Shown piece after piece: positions 9,801 through 19,400 of a stretch of 64,000 nucleotides of DNA (within the stretch, counting starts at the first letter, position 1; the number at the start of each line of letters is the position of its first letter). The notes beneath the pieces are model-generated. The model was not told where the DNA came from and did not search any database. It saw nothing but the letters and a program-made list of their open reading frames with translations. Both the position numbers and the translations under genes were made by a program. Source of the stretch: Autumnicola psychrophila (GTDB lineage Bacteria > Bacteroidota > Bacteroidia > Flavobacteriales > Flavobacteriaceae); the NCBI RefSeq assembly GCF_031846645.1, contig NZ_JAVRHN010000008.1, positions 62,001-126,000 on the forward strand, given 5' to 3'.

Positions 9801-12800
9801 CATGAAACATCTTCAGTAGAAAATTTATGGGAGATCATAAAAGAGGCGGGGCAAAACCCTGACAACTATTCCTATGAAGAACTGAATGAAAACAGCTTTA
9901 GAATTTCACTGAATATTGAAAATGAGAGGGTGGCTGTTTCTCCAGAAAGTAATGCAAAAGTTTTTAATCCGGAGGCAACGATTAAAGTATGTACAAAAAC
10001 CTTTAAGAAGGAAAATATTGAGCCCAAACTCACGAATGTCGCACATGCTTACAGTTTCAAAGTCCCGGGCCGGAATAGTTTTCCCGATCTTGAGAGTACC
10101 CATCTTTATTCTCATCAGAAAGAAGCCCTGGATGACATGCAGCAGCTTTATAAACTGGGAACTTCAAAAATGAATTATGAAGAATTTGGAGAAGAAGGAC
10201 AAAAACTGGGCTTTAGGATAGTTTTAAATTCGGTTATTTCACTGGCAGAGCCAGCTGTTACTTACGAATCTGAAACTGATCGAAAACGCGCACTTAATGC
10301 AGCTTTAAGATTTTTTAAAAAAGAGGAGCCTCCGGTTTCGCTTAAAAAACAACCTAATAAATATACCTGGGCGCTGAAAGAAGAATATAAAGGTCTGTTG
10401 CATTCTGAAGAGGAATTTTCTTCCAATCCAAAAGCAAGGACCCATTTTGAAGAGACCCTTCTGGAAGAAGCCGGGACTGGTAATCCTGTTTTTAGTGACC
10501 ATTTTTATCGTTTTGAAGTTGAAACAACGCCTTCCAGATTTAATTTTTTATACGGGAACCTTTCTGAAAATGGAGAATTTAAGCCATTGTTGATCAGTAA
10601 TAATTCATTCGCGTCTGAAGAGAAAGCAAAAGAAGAATACGCCAGGTTTATCAAGCAGCTACCACAGTTGGAAATGAAATCGTCACAGGATGAAAATGAC
10701 TTCGCATTTTATAAAGAATCTGCTGAAAAACCGGTAGCAATCCAATATCAAGATGACTCCTATAAAGCCTCTTCTGAAGAAGCAGAGACAATCCTGAAAT
10801 ATTTTAAAAGGATCTATGATCCGGAAGGCAGGCCTAAAGAAGCGTTTATTTCCGAAGAAATGCGGGTAAACCGTGAGCAGTTATATGAATGGAAATTTTA
10901 TAAAAAAAATGATCCTCTTGCGGTAAATCCTTATCGATGTTCTGAAAGAGAGAATGCGGAAAATATTAAAAAGAAGATTTGTGATTTGATTCCTCCTATA
11001 GATTTGGATCAATGTCCTCCAAAAGAGCGGGTGGTGTGTCCAGGAAAAGATCCAAATAAATATCATTACCAACTATGTTTTCAAAATAAAAATGGACTAG
11101 AATTTTCGTTGATAAGTTTTCTTGGGTATGATACTCATGAAGAAGCGATTAAGGCCTGGGAAAAAGAATGGTATCAATTGCTGCTTTTATCTAAGAATTT
11201 AGATGAATATGGCATAGATGCTAAAATAAGTTTCGATGAAATCTATGAAAAGCCGGAAAATATTTCCTGTGATGACAGTTCTTATCTCGCAGTGATACCT
11301 TCCGAAACAAAGAAGAAGATCATAGAGGCAGGAGAAGATTTTGTTGATTTTTATACCCGTATGGCTCACCTGTTCCCAATTTTTGAAGTAGAAGAAGAGG
11401 CTAAGAAAACTTATAATTTCAAGGTTACTGTTGCTGAAGAAGGATTAGAGGTTGAAGGCTGTGAAGAAATGGAAGGGGATTATCCGAAAGACGATTTTGG
11501 CAGTCTAATATGGTTGGGTAACGAATCTTATTCCAGTTATACCGAAGCTATAAAAGCTTATAATCATTTTTACCTTCTGGCAGGAATTTCCCAAAACTGT
11601 AGAATACTTTGCGAAAATGGTAAATATTATGTTGGCCTGGTAGAGGTTCTGGTGGAAAGTTTTTGCCGTTATACTTCTGAAGTAGAGGCCTGGGACGACG
11701 CTTTTGCTTCGGTTAGTGACGACAATTTACCATATAGAAAAGATGCCTGTGGAGATTGCCTTCCCGGTGGTGTACGCAGTTTCCTGTATGCCAGCGATGA
11801 TCCGAAGAACTTCATTCCGGTTTGTATAGATAACAAATGGACTTTCAAGGTTGTGGAACCTTCTTATTTTCTGGCCAGGCATACCTGTAGTTATAATTCC
11901 GAAGCCGAACGTGATCAGGCAATTTTGAAATGGGAAAAAGAACTTCAGAATCTTAACTGGGAAGATTATCTAAACTTCAAGGGATTAATAGATGAGGCGC
12001 CTGAGGTAATACCAAATCTAGATGTTAGCAGTGCTATAATTTTTGATGATCAGAATGAAAATAGCATGGATCGGATTTGTGATTTGGTATTTACGATCAG
12101 GAAATGTTTAGAAGATTGCAAGAAAGCACTTTTGCCTAAAGATGAACTATATCTGATCCTTCAGGAATGTCTGCGGGAAAAATATGAGGATGATAACTGG
12201 GTCCCGGGTTTTATGGAAAGGCTTGGAGATGAGATGGATGAACTTTTACGTTTTGTCACCTATTTCCCTGTAATTATAAGCGAAGACGAACGTTGTTACC
12301 GTCTTTACTGGCCAGATAATGATAAAGAAATTTCAGAAGACGGGTTACAACCCTGCGGCTGTGAAGAAAATCCGATTGTAAAAGAAGATCCCTGTAGTGC
12401 AAAGTATCCCTTTATGAGTAATAATTGCTATAGTTGTTGCGAGGCAGCGCTGGACGCTTTTAGGTATCTGGCGGAAATCTTTAAAAATAAACAGTATGCC
12501 ATAGAGTGTATTCAGAATAGTGATGTTGGGCCTTATTCTTTTCAAATTGTAGATACTACTAAAGAGCTGGGTTTTCATCCGCAGCGTTATGAAAATTATC
12601 AGGATTTATTGGATGCCATAGATTTTACAAGGAACTGTACCGATAATATGGGCATGCATATTCTGGAACATATCCTGCTTCGACCAAAAAATCAGGAGGA
12701 CTGCCGGGAATTCAGCGGTACTGCTAATGATAATGAAAGAGAAGATAATTGTCTTCTGCCCATTTGTCCTGATTATTGCTGCCCAATAGAATGGTATCCT

Positions 12801-13739
12801 GATATGGATAAAGATGACCCCTGTGCGGAAGATTCACCTGATGTTATACATTATCTGCCGGGCAGCGACCCCTATTCTTTTTGGGCAACACTCGCTCTTC
12901 CTTCCTGGTTAAAGGGCTTCAGAACTCCCGATGCCAGGACTGCCTTTGAGCAACTGCTTTATAAAGAAGTGCCGGCATTGGTGGGACTTAATGTCCTTTG
13001 GTTAAGTCCAAGGGATATGTGTCGCTTTGAAGATAAATTCAGAGTTTGGCTGGATTGGCTACAAAATCCTGATGCTCCCTGGTGTGATCCCGATGGAAAA
13101 TATCCGAACTGTCGCATTACCGATTGTATTAAAGAACTGAAATCGGAACCAGTGTGCCCCACAATTCCGGGAGTAGGTGGTGATTGTAAGTGTGAAAATA
13201 ATGAAGAAGGATATACTAATCCCTGTTGTTTACCTCCTGCACCCGAAGGCAGTATTTTCTGGGGATATTGTTCTCCTCAAGAGGAACCTATCCGTGATAA
13301 TGAGGAAATTTTTCTTTCGACGGTTAGAGAAAGAAATTCTGCTTATCTGGAAAATATTGAAGAATTGGCTGACGATGAACTTAAAGAGACCAAAAGTTAT
13401 GAGCGTGCGCTTTCCTTCTTAAATGAGAGTCCTACCATAAATGCTTATGCAAATCTGGTGAATTTCTTTAACAGGTATAGTCTATATGGGAACCCTAATG
13501 AGGATAAGTATATAGAACTGATACAAAATGCCACTATTCATCTGCTGGACAATTTGGTAAAGGAGCATAAAGAAGGAATTCCGAAGGAAGACCTGGCAAC
13601 TCTCAAAGAAAGTATAAGTACTCTTTCTGAAAAAGGTATCCCAGAAAAGCAATTATCTAAAAACTGGAATTCTAAAGCTTTAAAATCCCCCGCTCATTCT
13701 AAACCCATAAAGGAAATCAACAAGATGTTAAAAGTATAA
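6852..13739 (+). CDS. Giant eCIS baseplate protein, Afp11/12-like (about 2295 aa)
   Basis: Second large baseplate component. Near residue 47 it has WTDHNVHDPGITILEVLIYA, the same signature found at the start of 'putative baseplate assembly' proteins of contractile systems. Residues about 760-1930 hold many similar modules, each a few beta-strands starting with a Y-x-F/L pattern and ending in a Ser/Tyr-EEA helix. They recall YegP/DUF1508 hairpins. Residues from about 1390 on are Cys-rich. A late HILEHILLRPK motif recurs in Bacteroidota homologues. The frame can be extended to a GTG at 6846, but the ATG at 6852 (MAGIFDENI) is the simpler start. The tape-measure gene begins one base after the stop. 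Confidence 0.78.
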   Translation: MAGIFDENIAKVIKQKDPEFPDYLNFDLLKKEGLEHIGKLSGKIWTDHNVHDPGITILEVLIYALMDLGYKTNLPFQNLISSKDSLQEEDNFLTPLKILSVNPVTILDYRKLLLECPGVRNAWIEPATQEISLSVIQRKNILSCAPNAENRVQDCKGDLIEDTIELNGLYKIFIEKETGVEDDNDLKEKARELWSGYRSLCEDLIDVTILEPLEIGVCANVEIKAGFEPSKVYKSILIAIKEFIQPKVKYYTLQELLDKGKDMDEIFAGRPYLEYSFGFVDTEEFEALERRSAIYISDLYSVILKIEGVRKIRSVKIKGGTDINDPSCYWIEANKIEETQIPIFSMVKTCIDLYSASGLLSIEKNRIQATLPFFKKFSMSEDKLDAAVPSGKFYGDLASYYSIQNDFPVVYGIGEDGLPENVSVDRKTKALQLKGYLLFYDQLLANYTAQLSNIRSLFSLKPEADRTAEEKQTYYAQLPENVPGIEKLLKFYQKSEDTIPVTEMALPVAKDENWEKSKEELESNARAVLNISNSCGPKDEMLELFTFSSATLRETYIDQLTDSFNNEEYEVEVLKDKHGYFLVLHPYLLNDIILVGLKRFKEYSLAANEGRNVAFLASIATNYSLVSDKSDNLDPDKHYLSLKYHPVSYLDFIQEIVENRGEYSRRRQSMLDHLLARFGESFTDYTLLKYRQKIAPEELKENTIRDGSVFLSDFADISRNRGKAFDYLKPSWKTSNVSGFEKRISLLSGIKNYDRRNLCNIEVTPCYQLQLKDENGEILLKAARSYASEEAYTFSAGKILDYLRNPSAYQDLKRKVSDFNTKKVESLFSEYAAEKNIIISKYRYEQQLLDDNREVVVKGKNTRLNSVEAAREKKDDFIENINEQKRIEEKDFKLLPLDSKDLYFDAAPFEVEITKHPYWKWQFTAADSDENLSSENTFPTEEEAWQDVIKNVELAPYVTRKRDAVSWKVVINEVVTLEAEKLHHETSSVENLWEIIKEAGQNPDNYSYEELNENSFRISLNIENERVAVSPESNAKVFNPEATIKVCTKTFKKENIEPKLTNVAHAYSFKVPGRNSFPDLESTHLYSHQKEALDDMQQLYKLGTSKMNYEEFGEEGQKLGFRIVLNSVISLAEPAVTYESETDRKRALNAALRFFKKEEPPVSLKKQPNKYTWALKEEYKGLLHSEEEFSSNPKARTHFEETLLEEAGTGNPVFSDHFYRFEVETTPSRFNFLYGNLSENGEFKPLLISNNSFASEEKAKEEYARFIKQLPQLEMKSSQDENDFAFYKESAEKPVAIQYQDDSYKASSEEAETILKYFKRIYDPEGRPKEAFISEEMRVNREQLYEWKFYKKNDPLAVNPYRCSERENAENIKKKICDLIPPIDLDQCPPKERVVCPGKDPNKYHYQLCFQNKNGLEFSLISFLGYDTHEEAIKAWEKEWYQLLLLSKNLDEYGIDAKISFDEIYEKPENISCDDSSYLAVIPSETKKKIIEAGEDFVDFYTRMAHLFPIFEVEEEAKKTYNFKVTVAEEGLEVEGCEEMEGDYPKDDFGSLIWLGNESYSSYTEAIKAYNHFYLLAGISQNCRILCENGKYYVGLVEVLVESFCRYTSEVEAWDDAFASVSDDNLPYRKDACGDCLPGGVRSFLYASDDPKNFIPVCIDNKWTFKVVEPSYFLARHTCSYNSEAERDQAILKWEKELQNLNWEDYLNFKGLIDEAPEVIPNLDVSSAIIFDDQNENSMDRICDLVFTIRKCLEDCKKALLPKDELYLILQECLREKYEDDNWVPGFMERLGDEMDELLRFVTYFPVIISEDERCYRLYWPDNDKEISEDGLQPCGCEENPIVKEDPCSAKYPFMSNNCYSCCEAALDAFRYLAEIFKNKQYAIECIQNSDVGPYSFQIVDTTKELGFHPQRYENYQDLLDAIDFTRNCTDNMGMHILEHILLRPKNQEDCREFSGTANDNEREDNCLLPICPDYCCPIEWYPDMDKDDPCAEDSPDVIHYLPGSDPYSFWATLALPSWLKGFRTPDARTAFEQLLYKEVPALVGLNVLWLSPRDMCRFEDKFRVWLDWLQNPDAPWCDPDGKYPNCRITDCIKELKSEPVCPTIPGVGGDCKCENNEEGYTNPCCLPPAPEGSIFWGYCSPQEEPIRDNEEIFLSTVRERNSAYLENIEELADDELKETKSYERALSFLNESPTINAYANLVNFFNRYSLYGNPNEDKYIELIQNATIHLLDNLVKEHKEGIPKEDLATLKESISTLSEKGIPEKQLSKNWNSKALKSPAHSKPIKEINKMLKV

Positions 13740-13740
13740 A

Positions 13741-15213
13741 ATGTCTAATAATCATCTCATAGGAAAACAGGTTATTCAGGTTGAGGTCAATGCTGCGGAA
13801 GATACCTATGTTTTACAGCAAAAGTTGAGTGAGTTGGTTTGGAAGAATTTAGCTCCGGAATTAAGTGATCTGTTTGATCGTTATGCCGGAGAAGAACAAG
13901 TGCTTCAATTGGATAAAGTGGAGATTGACCTTGGCAAAATAAACCTGAAAGGATTAGATGATGATACTATTACCAGAGAAATACTTCAACTTCTGGAAGC
14001 AGAATTAAAACAGCATACAGTTGAAATTAATTCAAAAAACAATGAGAATTCACAAGGTTTTGCAAAACCGAAATTAGGACAATCTACAACCAATTATATG
14101 TTTCAGTTATGGCTGTTTTGGCTGGAAAGAGGAGTGTTGCCTGTTTATGCCCTAAAGCCTGAAAATAATTGGATATCCCAGGTTCTGGAAACTCTTGCCA
14201 CAGAACATCGGGCAATTTCCCGCTTGAAGGAAACGCTACTGAAAAGCGAGAACGCCTTGCAGCGACTTATCCTTCAACATAGTGAGAAGGATCTAAAATC
14301 CATCGTAGAACTTTACACCGGTTTTTCACAAAATCAATTGCTTGTATTTAAAGAGGAATTACGAAAGTTTTTAAAGAAGGAATCAAAATCTCTTTCAGTT
14401 CTGAAAATCAATTTCAGGGAATTAGAGATAAAAAACTGGGAATTAGTTCTCAGGAAAGTGATCCTTCAGGCGAAAAAATCAAACAGCGAAGTTTTGCAAC
14501 GAGCTATTCTTCAAGAATTGCCCGACAAGCTATTTCGGCAGCTAAAAGAAATTGCTGAAACCAAACCTGGAATGTATTCTTATATGAATGAAGCAATAGG
14601 AAGAATTTCAGAAAAAAATAAAGCTTCTCATTTAGACATTGGAGAAGAAAATATACTGGAGATAACCGCAGCTGGCTCCAATCAAATTCAGGCCGAATTT
14701 GATGAAATTAAAAGAACCCAATTTATTACAAATGCAGGATTAGTATTACTGCATCCTTTTTTAATCCGGCTTTTTCAAAAATTAGAATTTTTAGAAGAAA
14801 ACAACTTTAAAAATTTTCATTGCCAAAGTAAAGCGGTTCTGCTTCTCCAGTTTTTGGCTACAGGGAACGATGTGATGCCCGAATACGAAATGCAGTTGCC
14901 AAAATTTCTTTGCGGTATGCCAGCCAAATTGCCTATATATCATCTTATAAGATTAAGTAGGACTGAAAAGGAAGAATCAAATCATTTATTAAAAGCAGTA
15001 ATAGAGAACTGGGGTGCCTTGGGAACAACCTCTCCAGAAGGTCTTCAGGAAGGATTTTTAGTAAGAGACGGAAAATTAATGAAAAATGATTCCGGTTGGA
15101 AATTGATCGTCGAAGCTAAAACAATAGACATTTTGTTGGACAAGCTACCATGGGGCATTAGTATTATTAAACTTCCGTGGATGGAAGAACATTTAAAAAT
15201 AGCATGGAGGTGA
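13741..15213 (+). CDS. Contractile injection system tape-measure protein (CIS_TMP, Afp14-like)
   Basis: Sets tube and sheath length in eCIS particles. The N-terminus has the family pattern: HLIGKQVIQVEVNAAED, then LDKVEIDLGKINLKGL. The C-terminal third contains ITNAGLVLLHPFLIRLFQKL, and later VLLLQFLATGND and the terminal ISIIKLPWMEEHLKIAWR, all typical of Bacteroidota CIS tape-measure proteins. The 490-residue length implies a short or medium particle, because length scales with this protein. It starts one base after the giant baseplate gene, in the canonical order of Afp/PVC loci. Confidence 0.9.
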   Translation: MSNNHLIGKQVIQVEVNAAEDTYVLQQKLSELVWKNLAPELSDLFDRYAGEEQVLQLDKVEIDLGKINLKGLDDDTITREILQLLEAELKQHTVEINSKNNENSQGFAKPKLGQSTTNYMFQLWLFWLERGVLPVYALKPENNWISQVLETLATEHRAISRLKETLLKSENALQRLILQHSEKDLKSIVELYTGFSQNQLLVFKEELRKFLKKESKSLSVLKINFRELEIKNWELVLRKVILQAKKSNSEVLQRAILQELPDKLFRQLKEIAETKPGMYSYMNEAIGRISEKNKASHLDIGEENILEITAAGSNQIQAEFDEIKRTQFITNAGLVLLHPFLIRLFQKLEFLEENNFKNFHCQSKAVLLLQFLATGNDVMPEYEMQLPKFLCGMPAKLPIYHLIRLSRTEKEESNHLLKAVIENWGALGTTSPEGLQEGFLVRDGKLMKNDSGWKLIVEAKTIDILLDKLPWGISIIKLPWMEEHLKIAWR

Positions 15214-15284
15214 ATTTCAGGTTTCGGATTATAGAAGGCTTAAAAATCATCTTATTGTTGTTTGATTAATTAAATCATGAGATT

Positions 15285-15617
15285 ATGGAAAGTATTTTCG
15301 ACAACCTTTATTTATATGAAATAGTACTTCTTTTCTTAGGCGCTTTTTTGTTTGCAATTTTATGTATAGGGCTGGTTTATTATATCATCAAAAATGAGGA
15401 TATAAAGAAATTGCTCTATTTTTTTCCTATTGCCATTATCATGATTGCCTATCCCAGTATCAAAGAAATACAGGTTGGGAATAACAAAATTGCCATGAGG
15501 GAAAATGTTGAACGGCTTCTGAAAAATCCTGACAACGAGCAAGCCAGAAAAGAACTTGAAGATGTTACTGAAAAACTTGAAAAAAGAACCAGTAGTGTAA
15601 AAGATTTAAAAGCATGA
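15285..15617 (+). CDS. Small membrane protein in eCIS locus, unknown function
   Basis: 110 residues, not recognised. Two hydrophobic segments are visible: about residues 9-35 (IVLLFLGAFLFAILCIGLV) and 43-56 (LLYFFPIAIIMIAYP). A charged, probably coiled-coil tail of about 50 residues follows and ends in VTEKLEKRTSSVKDLKA. The stop overlaps the start of the next gene as ATGA, so the two are probably translationally coupled. The position between tape measure and cargo suggests a role in particle handling, anchoring or release; this is inference from context only. Confidence 0.65.
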   Translation: MESIFDNLYLYEIVLLFLGAFLFAILCIGLVYYIIKNEDIKKLLYFFPIAIIMIAYPSIKEIQVGNNKIAMRENVERLLKNPDNEQARKELEDVTEKLEKRTSSVKDLKA

Positions 15618-15955
15618 GCGAAGCCAACTTATTATTAGGAAATTCTGAAAAGGCAATTGATCTGACAAACAAAGCAATAGTAAAGAAACAGGAAGATGCG
15701 AAAAACAGTAAAGTATTGGCAGGTAAGAAATCCGATACTGATTCAAGTGATACTAGCAATGGAGAAAGGGATGTTAGCCTAACAACATTGACGAATATTA
15801 TAGAAGTTGCGGAAATACAGAGGGAAGTAAGAGAAAATCCTTCCGCTGTTAAGGATACTACAAAGTTAAAAATCCGTATAAAAAATACATCGTGGAATAA
15901 TCCAGGAACAGGAGCTTATCTAAGCCGGCAGATCAGTACACAGAGTGACCAGTAA
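15614..15955 (+). CDS. Small hydrophilic protein coupled to the membrane gene, unknown
   Basis: 113 residues with no recognisable domain and no membrane segment. The N-terminal half (GNSEKAIDLTNKAIVKKQ) resembles a single TPR-like helix pair. The middle is Ser/Asp/Lys-rich and probably disordered. It starts with the ATG of an ATGA overlap with the upstream membrane protein gene, which argues that it is a real coupled gene. Function unknown. Confidence 0.6.
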   Translation: MSEANLLLGNSEKAIDLTNKAIVKKQEDAKNSKVLAGKKSDTDSSDTSNGERDVSLTTLTNIIEVAEIQREVRENPSAVKDTTKLKIRIKNTSWNNPGTGAYLSRQISTQSDQ

Positions 15956-15982
15956 TAATATTATAAATTAATAATAATAGTC

Positions 15983-16393
15983 ATGGAAAAAGAGATAAAA
16001 CGAAAGTACAAATTTCAGTACGCTGTTAAAATAATTTGCACCTCCCATATTCCCGGAACATCACAAACATCAGATGGTTTATTGCCGGGTGTTTATGAAA
16101 CCGCGGTCAATATTCACAATCCTCATGATAAGGATATTAAGATTAGGAAAAAGATTGCCAACCCTTTGGAAATCACTAAATATAAATCGTCTGAAATAAA
16201 ACCGGATGGAGTGGAACGCTTTGTATGCCGGAACATCCAGGATTTTGGGATCACATTTATTCATGGTTTTGAAGGTTTTCTGGTCGTGGAGAGCAATTTT
16301 AGTTTAGATGTTACTGCAGTTTATACTGCAGGAAGTACCGGAGGAAGTGTATCCAGTATAGCTGTGGAACAGATCAAAGAGCGCAAACTTTAA
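15983..16393 (+). CDS. eCIS-locus beta-sandwich-like protein, unknown
   Basis: 136 residues with strand-rich composition and no signal peptide. Notable segments are YAVKIICTSHIPGTSQ, LLPGVYETAVNIHNPH and, near the end, FSLDVTAVYTAG and SVSSIAVEQIKERK. The pattern resembles small all-beta proteins in which a late Val-Tyr-Thr strand is followed by a terminal Val-Glu-x-Ile/Val-x-x-Arg strand. I recognise this layout only as recurring in uncharacterised proteins, so no function is assigned. It lies 27 bp after the preceding gene and 9 bp before the first cargo gene, so it could be a cargo adaptor or cap component. Confidence 0.6.
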   Translation: MEKEIKRKYKFQYAVKIICTSHIPGTSQTSDGLLPGVYETAVNIHNPHDKDIKIRKKIANPLEITKYKSSEIKPDGVERFVCRNIQDFGITFIHGFEGFLVVESNFSLDVTAVYTAGSTGGSVSSIAVEQIKERKL

Positions 16394-16402
16394 AAATGAA
16401 GT

Positions 16403-19400
16403 GTGCAGGTAGCCGAAACAAAAACGAGTTCAGCCGCTAATAAGGTTATTCAGAAAAAGCGGCAGCCTTTCTTTAATAAAGAAGGGCAGGATAGCTTTTT
16501 TCCAAAATCATCCTCGCACGAAAATTCTTTTTTTAGTCCGAAAACGATACAACCCAAACTTACCATTGGTCAGCCAAATGACAAATATGAAGTTGAGGCT
16601 GATGCTATGGCTGATAAGGTGGTGCAAAGACTAACCACCAGAGATGTACAAGCGAAAAACAGAATAGCGGTTCAGGCAAAACCCTTAGCCGCTTCAATTA
16701 CCCCATTGATACAGAAAAAGTGTACAGCATGTGAACAGGGGGCTGAAAAACCCGGGATTGAAGAGGAGGATATAGTTCAGGAATCGCCATTAGAATTGCA
16801 GCGAAAACCAATTTTTGAAAGCAATGCTAATCCGTCGGATGACGAGAATAACATTCAGCGGAAGTGTGAAGCATGCGATAAAGAGGAAGAAGGAAAACTG
16901 CAAACAAAAGCTGAAGGAAGTGGAGGTAAAAGAACTACTGCATCTTTAGAAAGCCGGTTGAAATCCACAAAAGGAGGAGGTTCGGCTTTGCCCGAAGATA
17001 TCCGTACACAGATGGAAAGTTCTTTTGGAATAAATTTCTCGGGGGTCCGGATACATACAAATAATTCGTCTGTTCAAATGAATAAGGAATTAAATGCTCA
17101 GGCGATTACTCATGGCTCTGATATTTATTTTAATACCGGGAAGTATGATCCCGAAACTACTACCGGCAAACATTTACTAGCGCATGAATTGACACATACG
17201 GTGCAGCAGGGAGAATCGATCCAAAAAAAGGAAGTTCCACAAATTCAAAGAGTACCGGCTACTGATGAAGAAAAATTAGTCATTAGAACCGCACTGGCTA
17301 ATTTGGGTGTACGCATTGATGACGAGGACGCTCAGGTTATTCACGATCATTATCCCGATGGAATCACTCCTGAAAGGAGAATTGTTTTTGTGCAAATTGG
17401 CGGGGAAAATTATACTGCCATTGCACGTTTATCCTCAGTTCGACTAGGCGCTGTTGTAGCAATCCCGGGAGGAGCAGAAATATTTGTTTTTGAAATTGGC
17501 AAAGGTAGGGCGATACTTTTATCCTCGATCGGAGGACAGAGTATTATGTTGGATGCCGGAGCAGGAGGAGCGGTAAGATCCAATTCAACTGCAGCGAGAA
17601 GACTTGCTACGTTTGTAAATAATCTTACTACGTCCGGTTTGGCTGCGGTGCCACGTATGATTAAACTGAGCCATATGGATGCAGATCATTATAATGCGGT
17701 CTCATCCGTACTTAACCTTCCGCAAATGGGAGCCGCCGTGGTAGAAGTAACAAGACAGCAACTTATTCAGGCCATGTCCAGTGGAACCTGGAATACTATG
17801 AATGTGCAAATTGCTCCGGGACAAAGTATTGTTCAGTTAAATGTAACAGGTACCGGTATTGATGTTCGAAAATCAATAGTAGGAAATATGGAACTTACAG
17901 AGTTTCGCTCCAGAGGTGCACATGCAGCACTTAATACCCCGGGAGCTAAAACTTTTAATAAAAACAACACTAGTCCGGTAACGGTAATGAGGGATTTACG
18001 CAATAACAGTACTTATTTGTTTACGGGAGATGTTGAAGGAAGATTACTAAATGAAGTCGTTAATATGGTAGGAGAAAACGCGATGAGAAGAATTTTGGGA
18101 GGAGGTGCCCGTAATCTGACTGGTGTAGAATTTCCCCATCATGGAGGTGCTGTAAATAGAGGCCCGGATGTTGCAGGCATGACCAGGTTTTTACGATTGT
18201 TATTTGAATCCAGTAACGGCAGAACCAACTTTTTTACTCAAACAAGCCAGAACTTCTCAACCTCCGAAAGTGCTTCTATACGGTATTTGGATACGGCACA
18301 AATCCCTGTAGAAAGGATTATGGATAACCCCGGGGAAACTACAGGTGTGCGGCAAATCAGCAGGGGGGTAAATAATAGAATTGTACTTAACGGAAATCAG
18401 ATTGCAAGTGTAATCGCTATGGGTAACACCAATAGCAGTACAATAATGGAAGCCTATCAATTAAGAGATAGAATATTAAACAATTCAGATACGCTGAAGG
18501 CCATGGAGTCTACTTTTAGGCTGGTACCTGGACAAGGAGCTAATTTATCATCTGCCTTAGGTTCTGCGCGCTCAGAAATAGAAACACATAAAGGTAGTCT
18601 CAGCAACCGTCTTAATACATTCTGGGGCGAACTTGCAACTGCGGCCCAAACAACGGGCATGAGAGCTTCAGCTAATACTGCACAACTTTCTACTGAGGTA
18701 AATAACATACAAACCACAATAAGATCAGTTAATTTAGAAGGTATAGAAAATTCAATTGCTTTGATTAGAGATGGAATTAACCTGATGGGCCGGGTATTTT
18801 TGAATACCCTGGAAATGCAACAGGCAATCCGTGAAAGAAACCTGGCTGGAATGAATACATTAAAAACGGAACAAAGGCAATTGGTTCGTCAATTAATGAG
18901 AGATGCAAGGGTAGAATTAGGAGCCACTGAATATAATAGACAACTAAGAAGTGCCTGGAGAAGCACTAGAGCTGAATGGAATCGTAATTATGTGCAGAGA
19001 GTTGCCAAAAGGATGGGAATTAGTGAAGCCCAAAGCCGAAAAATAGCCTTTCGTTCTCAACTGGCCATCAATCTTTCAAGACAAATGCAACTAAACAATC
19101 TTGCCAGAAGGGCTCAGGAAGGTCAATTAGGGGGAACTGCACCTGTGGCTATGCGCTCGCGTGTTGGTGCGGGAATATTAGCTGCTATAGAATTGCTTCG
19201 TATAGGTTTTGAGTTTTATGATAGCTATCAAGCAGCAGAAGAATCCTCCGTACAAAGGGAACGAGAGGAAAGAATACAAGGATTACGAGAAGTATACTGG
19301 TGGGAAGAGATGGGCATTAGACCTCAGATTAAATTGATAGGAGAAACTTTTTGGGGAAATCCTGTCACATTAAATATTTCAAGTGAAGAGGCATATAGAA

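Noticed and set aside
15983..16393. Possible eCIS tube or sheath gene
   Set aside because: Too short and lacks tube/sheath patterns; those genes are expected upstream of the window.
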